Assembly (NCBI RefSeq): GCF_025252405.1
Contig: NZ_CP104307.1
Span: 3,224,001-3,288,000, forward strand
From: Flavobacterium sp. TR2
Lineage (GTDB): Bacteria > Bacteroidota > Bacteroidia > Flavobacteriales > Flavobacteriaceae
Length of the DNA: 64,000 bases
Direction: 5' to 3'
Each line of letters starts with the position of its first letter. Within the stretch, counting starts at the first letter, position 1. Shown here one piece after another: positions 43,470-51,466 of the stretch. Position numbers and translations under genes: made by a program. A model generated the notes under the pieces. The model was given only the letters and a program-made list of their open reading frames with translations. It ran no database searches and was not told where the DNA came from.

Positions 43470-44882
43470 CTTTCTTTTTAAGCATCTTCCTCGAGGTTCA
43501 TCGCCTTCTTGGAGTATAATTTCAGAATGTAAAAACTGAGCCGCATCTGCAGAGCCTTTTACTTTTTCAGCACTGCGTTCGAGCATTTCGGCTTCAAAAT
43601 CATTTAAGACGTTTTGCCTTAATCCAGTTTCTCTCCATTTTGACTTTGCATTGCAGCCTTTAGAAATTTTTCTGGCTAGTTTTAAAGCATCCAATAGTGC
43701 TTGATTGGCGCCTTGACCTTTAAACGGACTCATTGGATGTGCCGCATCGCCAATTAAGGTGATGTTTTTATTTTTTGCTAATAATGCAGAACTAAGCAGT
43801 TCGCGGTCATAAACAGGATACCCAGAAATTAGATTCTCTGAAGTGGCTTCTAAAATCTGAGGAATAGGAGTGTGCCATTGCGTTCTTCTGCGAGCTTCAT
43901 CTTTCAGCGCTTGAACTCCTTTTGCACTCAATTCCTTAGCATCTTTTTCAGACATCGGAAAACTAAGCTGCCACATTACAGAATCTGCAGTATAAGGCAT
44001 TACATAAATGCGTTCATTTCCGTTGGCAGTCTGAAATATCGTTGCGCCATCCAACAATTCGCTCGAAAATCCTTCTAGAGAACTTAAAGGGCAAATGCCT
44101 AAAATTACTAGGCAATCTAAATAGCGAAGCGGTGTTGTTTCCTCACCAATTGTAAGCCTTCTAACAGCGCTTCTGATGCCATCTGCACCAACAACAAGAT
44201 CAGCTTTTACGGTTTTGATTTCCGCATTGGTCTGAAAACTTAGTTCAACACCTTCTGCAGACTCTTTTAGATTTAATAATTGATGCCCCCATTGCACTTT
44301 ATCATTTCCGCCAAGCTGTTCCAAAAGCGCAGATCGAAGCGATTGTCTTGCGATATGCATATTGGTGCGTTTTGCAGGCGATTTAATTTCGGTTTCCAGC
44401 CATTTTCTGGTTCCCCATTCACCCAAAACTTTTCCTTCTGGATTGTGTACGATATGTTTAGTCGAAATTACGCCGCCTAGAGAATTGATTCCCAGTCCTT
44501 TTATGGCTTTACTGGCTTGCTGTAATGTAAGTCCGTAGCCTTGAGATCGAGCGTCAAAGTCATGGTCTCTTTCATAAATTGTAAAAGGAATTCCGCGATG
44601 TAAACAAGCCACAGCCAAAGCAACACCGCCAATGCCTGCGCCCACAATAGCAACATGAGGCTTTGTGAGATCGGGTTCAAGATAATTTTCAGATTGAATT
44701 AATCCTGATCCAGAACAATTTTGGCACAAATGCAGGTGAGCTTTAGGACGAATTGGTGCAGGTGCGTGGCTTTGCGACTGCTCGTATGCTGCCAATTCCG
44801 TTTGATACCGGCGTTGCGCTTTTTTACTCAGTCCGCGATTTATTTTGCCCTGTCCCTGGCATTCATGGCATATCGTCCACAT
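43458..44882 (-). CDS. FAD-dependent monooxygenase with an N-terminal DnaJ-like zinc finger
   Basis: A 474-residue fusion. Residues 1-62 contain two CxxCxGxG units (C5HECQGQG and C53QNCSGSG) separated by a charged helix, as in half of the DnaJ zinc-finger domain. The rest is a PHBH-type flavin monooxygenase: the dinucleotide fold VAIVGAGIGG (residues 77-86), VVGADGIRSAVRR in the middle, and GDAAHPMSPFKGQGANQALL towards the end. Such enzymes hydroxylate aromatic or polyketide-like substrates with NAD(P)H and O2. The zinc finger may serve oligomerisation or partner binding. The substrate is unknown. It stands alone. Confidence 0.9.
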   Translation of the reverse strand: MWTICHECQGQGKINRGLSKKAQRRYQTELAAYEQSQSHAPAPIRPKAHLHLCQNCSGSGLIQSENYLEPDLTKPHVAIVGAGIGGVALAVACLHRGIPFTIYERDHDFDARSQGYGLTLQQASKAIKGLGINSLGGVISTKHIVHNPEGKVLGEWGTRKWLETEIKSPAKRTNMHIARQSLRSALLEQLGGNDKVQWGHQLLNLKESAEGVELSFQTNAEIKTVKADLVVGADGIRSAVRRLTIGEETTPLRYLDCLVILGICPLSSLEGFSSELLDGATIFQTANGNERIYVMPYTADSVMWQLSFPMSEKDAKELSAKGVQALKDEARRRTQWHTPIPQILEATSENLISGYPVYDRELLSSALLAKNKNITLIGDAAHPMSPFKGQGANQALLDALKLARKISKGCNAKSKWRETGLRQNVLNDFEAEMLERSAEKVKGSADAAQFLHSEIILQEGDEPRGRCLKRKIED

Positions 44883-45093
44883 TTTTTTTTTGCTGTAATT
44901 TACTGTAAAATAGCGTATAACGCTTTATTCAAAGAAGATGCAAAAATAGAGAAATGTTCTTGATATATCGGCATCATAAAGCGTAATTATTCAGGAACTT
45001 CTTGTCCTGATATTTTATAATTTTTAAAAATGATTATATAAATCAGATCATTTTATATATCCTAATTTTAATAATCATTTAAAAACGAGAGTT

Positions 45094-45297
45094 ATGGAAA
45101 AGAATAATCAAACCCAGAAAAATCCGAATCCTAAACAGCAGGGCGGAGGAGATCATCGAAATGATACAAGGAAACATCAATATAAAGAGCATGATGAAGT
45201 TTTGACCAATGATGAAAATTATGATGCTGACACCAAAAAGTTTAAAGGTGAAGAACCTGAACTCGATGATAAATTGAATAATGAAGAAAAAAAATAA
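45094..45297 (+). CDS. Small hydrophilic protein of unknown function
   Basis: A 67-residue, extremely polar protein (MEKNNQTQKNPNPKQQGGGD, later EPELDDKLNNEEKK) with almost no hydrophobic residues, so probably disordered. No signal peptide. A strong terminator follows six bases after the stop, which supports expression. Such proteins are common in Flavobacteria and may be stress-related, but I cannot assign a function. Confidence 0.6.
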   Translation: MEKNNQTQKNPNPKQQGGGDHRNDTRKHQYKEHDEVLTNDENYDADTKKFKGEEPELDDKLNNEEKK

Positions 45298-45302
45298 TGC
45301 GA

Positions 45303-45336
45303 AAGCGCCCAAAGTTTATTTGAGGCGCTTTTTTTG
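45303..45336 (+). terminator. Terminator of the small hydrophilic protein gene
   Basis: The stem aagcgcc/ggcgctt (45304-45310 with 45324-45330), a 13-base loop and a run of seven T. Confidence 0.8.
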
Positions 45337-45431
45337 CATTTCTTTTTTATTGGCAAATTCATTTAATATCTTCAAATGACTTTTTTTTAAGAGATAAAAG
45401 TGAAGAAGTAAAAAATATGACATGATTTTTA

Positions 45432-45439
45432 TAGATTTG
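45432..45439 (+). promoter_or_regulatory. Possible -7 box of the secreted protein gene
   Basis: TAGATTTG fits TAnnTTTG and lies 58 bases before the start at 45497. No well-placed TTG was seen, so support is partial. Confidence 0.35.
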
Positions 45440-45496
45440 TAAAATTCTAATACAATCTCCCCAATCCTAAATTGGGAAACATATACAATACAAGGC

Positions 45497-46132
45497 ATGA
45501 AATCGGTTACTTCAGTTTTTTTACTTTTAATATTTGTCTGTTCAAATGCATATTCTCAATTGAGTTCTGATAAAATATTCGAAAGTTTCAAGCAAGGTGA
45601 GCGTACCAATTGTTCATCTATCGCTTTTATTAAAGCTTCTTTGAATGTTTACGGATTGGATAATCTTTTTGTAAGCGAAAAGGTAAACGACGATTTATAT
45701 AAAATTACACTCAAGAATAACGCTTCATTCAATTTGAACAGCAGCGAAATAAGCAAAGCCAAAGAATCTGCTGGTTTTGTCTATATCAAAGACAATTGTG
45801 ACAGCGAAAAAATTACCGATTATGCAGAGCTGACCTATGCGGTAATGGCAAAATACAAGCAGATTATTGATAAAGAGTCTACTTTTGATAAAGCATTGGA
45901 AGATTTAGAAGACGGTACAGTTTATACTCCAACAATCTATAAGTACTTAGGATTTGCCTTAGGCAAACAGATTCAAAAATTAAAAAAAGAATCGGGAACA
46001 GATTATTGCGGTGTTGTGGCCTGGTCAAAAGTGCACGCTGTTTTTGTGTGTGGAGAATTTATGGACTATTATGGAAACAAAAAGAGTCTGTGGATTAAGT
46101 ATCCGAGCCGTTTTAGGATAATCAAGTCATAA
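45497..46132 (+). CDS. Secreted protein of unknown function, possibly with a cysteine-peptidase-like fold
   Basis: A 211-residue protein with a signal peptide (MKSVTSVFLLLIFVCSNAYS). QGERTNCSSIAFIKASLNVY places Gln33 six residues before Cys39 at the start of a helix, and DYCGVVAWSKVHAVFVCGEF places His180 at the start of a strand, followed by YYGNKKSLW with Asn194. This order (Gln, Cys, His, Asn) resembles papain-like or calpain-like peptidases and transglutaminases. No family is recognised with certainty, and the similarity could be chance. It is preceded by a possible promoter box and stands alone. Confidence 0.65.
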   Translation: MKSVTSVFLLLIFVCSNAYSQLSSDKIFESFKQGERTNCSSIAFIKASLNVYGLDNLFVSEKVNDDLYKITLKNNASFNLNSSEISKAKESAGFVYIKDNCDSEKITDYAELTYAVMAKYKQIIDKESTFDKALEDLEDGTVYTPTIYKYLGFALGKQIQKLKKESGTDYCGVVAWSKVHAVFVCGEFMDYYGNKKSLWIKYPSRFRIIKS

Positions 46133-46256
46133 AAACCGTAAAAGCAGCTTTTGGAAATATGTACTCAAATAGTGTAGATTCCTGTTTTATGCTGTAATCT
46201 TTTCCTTATCGCAACGTAACAATTATGATTTTATTGTGAAAAAGAATTTATAAAAG

Positions 46257-46286
46257 TTGCATTTTAACATAATTTATATATTTTTG
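46257..46286 (+). promoter_or_regulatory. Promoter of the small periplasmic protein gene
   Basis: TTG (46257-46259), a 19-base spacer and TATTTTTG (46279-46286) match the Bacteroidota consensus. This TTG opens a longer reading frame, but as the -33 element it cannot be the start codon; the ATG at 46317 is used. Confidence 0.72.
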
Positions 46287-46316
46287 TTTCATTCAAGAAC
46301 CAAATCTATTAAGAAA

Positions 46317-46760
46317 ATGAAGAGCAAGATTATTTTATTATGTGTCCTTTTCTTCTTGACGACTGCTGCCGTTTCTGCACAGGCAAAAAATGCACCAAGA
46401 AGTATCATTAGTACAACAGCATTAATTCGCAAATACCATGATCAAAAAGAATTAAGTGGTATGCAAAAAGGAGAACTTTTAGAATTGTATATTGAGCGTA
46501 TTAAAGTTTTAGTAAAAACACTTCCTTACATTGCTTTGGTTACTAAACCTGGCGTAACAATGGCAGATTTAGGTATTCCAGATACTGGCGAGAATAAAAA
46601 AATCTTAGATGGACAAGCAGAAGGCACAACCGTTTTCTTAGATACGACAGTAGATTTTCAAAGAAAAATGATGCCGTATTCGGATAAAGGAAATCTTATC
46701 GCTGCAATTTTATTCTATGAAACTACATTGAAATCTTTACACGAATTCAACGAGCTATAA
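46317..46760 (+). CDS. Small periplasmic protein of unknown function
   Basis: A 147-residue protein from the ATG at 46317, 30 bases after a consensus promoter. The signal peptide is MKSKIILLCVLFFLTTAAVSA followed by QAKNA. The mature part is mostly helical, with KGELLELYIERIKVLVKTLP and a C-terminal ETTLKSLHEFNEL. No cysteine or known motif is present. It has its own promoter and terminator, so it is a single-gene unit. I do not recognise the family. Confidence 0.75.
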   Translation: MKSKIILLCVLFFLTTAAVSAQAKNAPRSIISTTALIRKYHDQKELSGMQKGELLELYIERIKVLVKTLPYIALVTKPGVTMADLGIPDTGENKKILDGQAEGTTVFLDTTVDFQRKMMPYSDKGNLIAAILFYETTLKSLHEFNEL

Positions 46761-46782
46761 TAAATTAAAAGTTAGAAAATAC

Positions 46783-46820
46783 AAACTCCAAGGTCTGATG
46801 ATCTTGGAGTTTTTTTTTGT
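46783..46820 (+). terminator. Terminator of the small periplasmic protein gene
   Basis: A 9-10 bp stem aactccaag/cttggagtt with a short loop and nine T, 24 bases past the stop. Confidence 0.82.
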
Positions 46821-46877
46821 TTATACTTTACTTAATTTAAGTTTTCTTGGTCTCGTAAAATGTCTTAGTGCAAAATG

Positions 46878-47692
46878 TAACGCAAAGAGCGCAAAGGTTT
46901 TTCGCAAAGGAAGCTAAGTTTTTCTGAGAATCATTAAATAATGTAAGTTCGCAAAGCTTTGCGATAAAAATGTAACGCAAAGAGCGCAAAGGTTTTTCGC
47001 AAAGGAAACTAAGCTTTGTTTGAGAATCATTAAAAAATGTAGGTTGGCAAAGCTTTGCGATAAAAATGTAACGCAAAGAGCGCAAAGGTTTTTCGCAAAG
47101 GAAGCTAAGCTTTGCCTGAGAATCATTAAAAAATGTAAGTTCACTAAGCTTTGTGAACTTTGATTATGTTCAGTTTAGCCTTGCAATAAAATGTCTTAGC
47201 GTGCTTTGCGATAAAAATGTAACGCAAAGAGCGTAAAGGTTTTTCGCAAAGCAAGCTGAGCTTTGTCTGAGAATCATTAAAAAATGCAAGTTCACTAAGT
47301 TTTGTGATAAAAATGTAACGCAAAGAGCGCAAAGGTTTTTCGCAAAGCAAGCTGAGCTTTGTCTGAGAATCATTAAAAAATGTAAGTTCTCAAAGCTTTG
47401 CGATAAAAATGTAACGCAAAGAGCGCAAAGGCTTTTCGCAAAGGAAGCTAAGCTTTGTTTGGGAATCATTAAAAAATGTAAGTTCACAAAGCTTTGTGAA
47501 CTTTGATTATGTTCAGTTTAGCCTTGCAATAAAATGTCTTAGCGTGCTTTGCGATAAAAATGTAACGCAAGGAGCGCAAAGGCTTTTCGCAAAGGAAGCT
47601 AAGCTTTTCTGAGAATCATTAAAAAATGTAAGTTCTCAAAGCTTTGCGATAAAAATGTAACGCAAAGAGCGCAAAGGTTTTTCGCAAAGCAG
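46878..47692. repeat. Higher-order tandem repeat array (GCAAAG family)
   Basis: The word taacgcaaagagcgcaaag (with small variants) starts at 46878, 46973, 47069, 47219, 47316, 47411, 47562 and 47658. Spacings are about 96, 96, 150, 96, 96, 150, 96, so a super-unit of about 342 bases is repeated. The longer spacing contains an extra block of about 55 bases with gaactttgattatgttcag. The 96-base unit is a multiple of three and keeps two minus-strand frames open, which I do not accept as genes. Confidence 0.88.
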
Positions 47693-47852
47693 AATCTTTA
47701 AAGACTAAAATCGTTTCAAAATATTCCCCTTTTAGTAGAATTCTTATAAAAAAGTAAAAAACGGCATCGGCTTTAACTCTTTTATATTTAGATGTTTAAG
47801 TTTTTTTGTTTGTGCGGATTAACATTTTTTTTGCAAAAAGTTTAATTAAAAT

Positions 47853-47882
47853 TTGGGAACTAAAATTTTTAACATACTTTTG
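47853..47882 (+). promoter_or_regulatory. Promoter of the SusC/SusD operon
   Basis: TTG (47853-47855), a 19-base spacer and TACTTTTG (47875-47882) match the consensus. Transcription would start near 47889, giving a leader of about 370 bases before susC. Confidence 0.75.
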
Positions 47883-47966
47883 TTCTATCAAATTAGTAGA
47901 GTTTAAAATTTAGTTAGAAATACAGAGATTAAAACCTTATCATTTCATTTTCAGAAATATAAAAGC

Positions 47967-48002
47967 ATGAGACATTTGCAACTTATGCATCACTACGGTT
48001 AA
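47967..48002 (+). promoter_or_regulatory. Candidate leader micro-ORF 1 (MRHLQLMHHYG)
   Basis: An 11-codon frame in the susC leader with three His and two Met. It lies about 80 bases after the predicted transcription start. A weak hairpin (about 48040-48061) follows. Translation is not proven. Confidence 0.35.
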
Positions 48003-48108
48003 AATTCCTCTTTTTAAATTCATTATAAATTTTAATAACCTAATCCTCTAAACAGGGTTAGAACTGTATAGGCCAATTTAAAAGAATAGTAATCTAAAAA
48101 AAGTAAAA

Positions 48109-48169
48109 ATGAAAAAACGAATGTGTTGCCGATAAAAAGAAAAACCATTTCTGTTGCAGCAGAAATGGT
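48109..48169 (+). promoter_or_regulatory. Candidate leader micro-ORF 2 (MKKRMCCR) with hairpin
   Basis: An 8-codon frame at 48109-48135 with tandem Cys codons is followed after 8 bases by a perfect 10-bp stem with a 6-base loop (48144-48153 with 48160-48169). The arrangement resembles an amino-acid-responsive leader, here for cysteine, but no T run follows the hairpin. Confidence 0.4.
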
Positions 48170-48262
48170 AAGAGTTTAAAGAAATTGTCATCTCTAAAAG
48201 GAAAGCATGAATAGCATAAAACTATTCTGGGCTTACCTTATTTATTAAACTAAAACAAAGTA

Positions 48263-51200
48263 ATGAAAAAAAAATTAAAAAGATATGCTTGGCTATGTAT
48301 TTTGTTGATTTCCATAGGAGTTAAAGCTCAAGATACGAAGCCGTTAATTCAGTCTAAACTGGAAGGAACAGTTGTCGATGCTATTACAAAAGAGCCTATT
48401 ATCGGGGCTTCGGTAACGATAAAAGGAACTACACATGGTGTTATTACAGATACAGATGGAAAATTTTTCTTCCAAACGGGACAAAAATTTCCTTATACGC
48501 TTTTAATTAGCTATCTAGGATATAAAAAAGAAGAAGCAATAGTCAACAAAAATGCAATTGTGATTGCTCTTACTGAAGAGCAAAATGCATTATCTGAAGT
48601 AGTGGTTACGGCACTTGGAATTTCTAAAGAAAAGAAATCTTTAGGATATACGACTCAGGCATTAAAAGGAAAAGAATTGGCAACTACCAAAGAAACCAAC
48701 TTTTTGAATGGCCTTTCGGGTAAACTGGCAGGTGTTCGTATTACAAATTCACAAGGAGACATGGGATCGTCACGTATTATTATTCGTGGAGAAACTTCGA
48801 TTGCAGGAAACAACCAGCCGCTTTTTGTGGTAGACGGTGTTCCTGTCGATAATTCACAATTGAACTATGGAGGAGCCACGCGCGATTTCAGAAATGCTAT
48901 TGCCGATTTAAATCCGCAGGATATTGAGACCTTGACGGTTTTAAAAGGCCCAAATGCTGCTGCGCTTTACGGATCGCGTGCTGCGCATGGTGTAGTGCTG
49001 ATTACGACAAAATCTGGAAAAGGACAAAAAGGAGGATATGGAGTCACTTTCAATTCGGGTATAACAGTTTCTCAAGTAGCGACTTTGCCTTCTTTTCAGA
49101 ATACTTTTGGACAAGGCTCTAATGGAAAATTCAGCTATGTCGATGGTAAAGGTGGTGGAGTTAACGATGGAGTTGATGAAAGTTGGGGGCCAAGAATGGA
49201 CGGACGCCTTATTCCGCAGTTTTATTCGAAAGGCGAAGCGGTTCCTTTTGTAGCGCATCCGAACAATGTGAAGGACTTTTTTAATACAGGTCTTACTTAC
49301 GACAATAGCGTTTCTATTGCAAAAGCAAATGAAAAATCAGATTTCCGTTTAGGAGTAAACAATCAGAAACAGCTTGGAACTGTTCCAAATAGTGAAATAA
49401 ACAAAACAAACTTTACGGTGAATACCAATTATCAGATTTCTGAAAATGTGAAAGTTGGAGTTAATGCTAATTATATTGTAACAAATGCACCACAATTGCC
49501 AGGAGGTCCGTCAGGCGGGCGTGCTGCGGGTGTGATGCTGCAGTTTCTTTGGTTCGGACGTCAGGTTGACATCAATCAGCTGGATAAAGATTGGACGACT
49601 AACTGGAACAACAGCTACTACAGCAACCCGTATTGGAATGCGTATTACAATACAACAAGCCAGCAGCGTAACCGTATAATTGGGGATGTTCACTTAGATG
49701 CAAAATTGGCTGACGGACTTAACTTCAGATTCCGTACAGGAGTTGATTATTATAACGACCGCAGAAAATATACGATTAAGTATGGTACAAACGGAACTCC
49801 TTTCGGATCGTATGCAGAAGATGCTTACACGGTAAATGAGCAAAATACTGAGGGTATATTTCAATATACAAAACAGCTAAATGACGATTTCAGTTTAGAC
49901 GCGCTTGCAGGTTTCAATATTCGTAACCATAGCGATGCCAACAACTATCAGAAAGCGCCCCGTTTAGCGGTACCAGATTTGTACACTTTAACAAATTCTC
50001 GAGATCCGTTGACATCATCTAACTCATTGTCAAGATTAAGAGTGTATAGTGCTTATGCGTCTGCTCAGGTAGGATTTAGAAACTATGCTTTCTTAAACGT
50101 TACAGCACGTAATGACTGGTCTTCTACATTGCCAAGCAGCAACCGTTCTTATTTTTATCCATCTATTAATGGTAGTGTGGTATTGACAGATGCATTGGAT
50201 ATCAAAAGCAGTACGTTAGATTTCTTAAAAGTTCGAGGCGGATGGTCTGAAGTTGGTAACGATGCAGATCCGTATCAGTTGGCTACGGTTTACAATTTCC
50301 AAACTGCTTTTGACGGAAACCCAATCCAGACTTCTTCTCAAAAGAAATTAAATGAGAATCTAAAGCCAGAAACAACTCGTTCTACAGAGGTAGGTCTTGA
50401 AGCTTCTTTCTGGAAAAACAGACTTCATTTTGATGTAGCGTACTATAACACAAACAGTTTTGACCAAATTTTAGAAATTAAAACTACAGCATCAAGCGGT
50501 TATACTTCGCAATTAATCAATGCAGGTAAAATTAACAACCAAGGTATCGAGGTGCAATTGGATGGAAATCCTATTCAGACTGAAAAATTCAAGTGGAATG
50601 TGGCTTTAAACTATTCAAAAAATAAGAGTAAAGTAGAAATTCTAGATTACGCAGGAGATATTAAAAACTATACTATTGGTTCTTCTGGAGGTGTCGATGT
50701 ATTGGCGTCTGTTGGGCAGGCTTATGGTGCATTGTACGGAACAGCTTATCAGCGTGATGCAAGCGGAAATATTGTGGTGGGAGCAAACGGTTTGCCAAAA
50801 GCAGATCCGACAAAAAGAGTTTTAGGACACTATACGCCTGATTATCTGGCTGGACTGACAAATACCTTGACTTACAAAAATTTTGATCTGTCATTTCTTA
50901 TTGATGCTAGTGTTGGCGGTGAACTTTTCTCGGGAACCAACAGAACAGGTAATTACACAGGAGTATTGGCGCAGACGCTTCCGGGACGTGGTGCTGAAAA
51001 TGGAGGTTTAAGCTACTATTATCCAGGAAACAATACGGCTAATCCAAAAACTCTTGTGAGCGGAGGAGCTGCTCCAAGCGGTGTAACGGTTTATGATGAC
51101 GGAATGATATTCGGAGGTGTATTTGCAGATGGAACGCCAAATAATAAATTGATTAGCGCACAAGAATATTACAAAGCATCATACAACATTAGCGAAGCGT

Positions 51201-51454
51201 ATATCTACAGCTCTACTTTTGTAAAAATGAGAGAGATAAAACTAACTTATAATGTTGATAAAAAGCTGGTTAAAAAACTAGGATTAGAAGGAGCAAGCAT
51301 TACTGCCGCTGGACGTAACTTATTCTTTATCTACAAAGACGCGCCAAATATTGACCCTGAAACCGCTTTCAACACTGGAAATGCACAAGGATTGGAAAGT
51401 TTAGCGCTGCCAACAACCAGAAATTTCAGTCTTAATCTTAATGTTAAATTTTAA
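48263..51454 (+). CDS. SusC/RagA-family TonB-linked outer-membrane protein
   Basis: A 1063-residue importer of the SusC type. A signal peptide (ending GVKAQ) is followed by the carboxypeptidase-like domain (residues about 33-115, LEGTVVDAITKEPIIGASV), the TonB-box region ALSEVVVTALGISK, the plug with the SusC signature NNQPLFVVDGVPVDNSQ and LKGPNAAALYGSRAAHGVVL, then the 22-strand barrel ending SLNLNVKF. It forms a lidded-bucket pair with the SusD-like lipoprotein 12 bases downstream. No glycoside hydrolase, peptidase or sulfatase accompanies it, so the substrate is open. A long leader with micro-ORFs suggests regulation by an amino acid. Confidence 0.95.
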   Translation: MKKKLKRYAWLCILLISIGVKAQDTKPLIQSKLEGTVVDAITKEPIIGASVTIKGTTHGVITDTDGKFFFQTGQKFPYTLLISYLGYKKEEAIVNKNAIVIALTEEQNALSEVVVTALGISKEKKSLGYTTQALKGKELATTKETNFLNGLSGKLAGVRITNSQGDMGSSRIIIRGETSIAGNNQPLFVVDGVPVDNSQLNYGGATRDFRNAIADLNPQDIETLTVLKGPNAAALYGSRAAHGVVLITTKSGKGQKGGYGVTFNSGITVSQVATLPSFQNTFGQGSNGKFSYVDGKGGGVNDGVDESWGPRMDGRLIPQFYSKGEAVPFVAHPNNVKDFFNTGLTYDNSVSIAKANEKSDFRLGVNNQKQLGTVPNSEINKTNFTVNTNYQISENVKVGVNANYIVTNAPQLPGGPSGGRAAGVMLQFLWFGRQVDINQLDKDWTTNWNNSYYSNPYWNAYYNTTSQQRNRIIGDVHLDAKLADGLNFRFRTGVDYYNDRRKYTIKYGTNGTPFGSYAEDAYTVNEQNTEGIFQYTKQLNDDFSLDALAGFNIRNHSDANNYQKAPRLAVPDLYTLTNSRDPLTSSNSLSRLRVYSAYASAQVGFRNYAFLNVTARNDWSSTLPSSNRSYFYPSINGSVVLTDALDIKSSTLDFLKVRGGWSEVGNDADPYQLATVYNFQTAFDGNPIQTSSQKKLNENLKPETTRSTEVGLEASFWKNRLHFDVAYYNTNSFDQILEIKTTASSGYTSQLINAGKINNQGIEVQLDGNPIQTEKFKWNVALNYSKNKSKVEILDYAGDIKNYTIGSSGGVDVLASVGQAYGALYGTAYQRDASGNIVVGANGLPKADPTKRVLGHYTPDYLAGLTNTLTYKNFDLSFLIDASVGGELFSGTNRTGNYTGVLAQTLPGRGAENGGLSYYYPGNNTANPKTLVSGGAAPSGVTVYDDGMIFGGVFADGTPNNKLISAQEYYKASYNISEAYIYSSTFVKMREIKLTYNVDKKLVKKLGLEGASITAAGRNLFFIYKDAPNIDPETAFNTGNAQGLESLALPTTRNFSLNLNVKF

Positions 51455-51466
51455 AAACTCGGAATC

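Noticed and set aside
46257..46316. An N-terminal extension of the small periplasmic protein starting at a TTG
   Set aside because: That TTG is the -33 element of a consensus promoter and the extension would precede the transcription start.
46837..47487. Overlapping minus-strand open frames of 68-105 codons with a 32-residue periodic sequence
   Set aside because: The periodicity comes from the 96-base DNA repeat, several frames are open at once over the same bases, and no start signal or recognised family is present.
47967..48002. A known metabolite riboswitch in the susC leader
   Set aside because: I looked for SAM-II-like conserved blocks and found none; only the micro-ORFs and hairpins remain as candidates.
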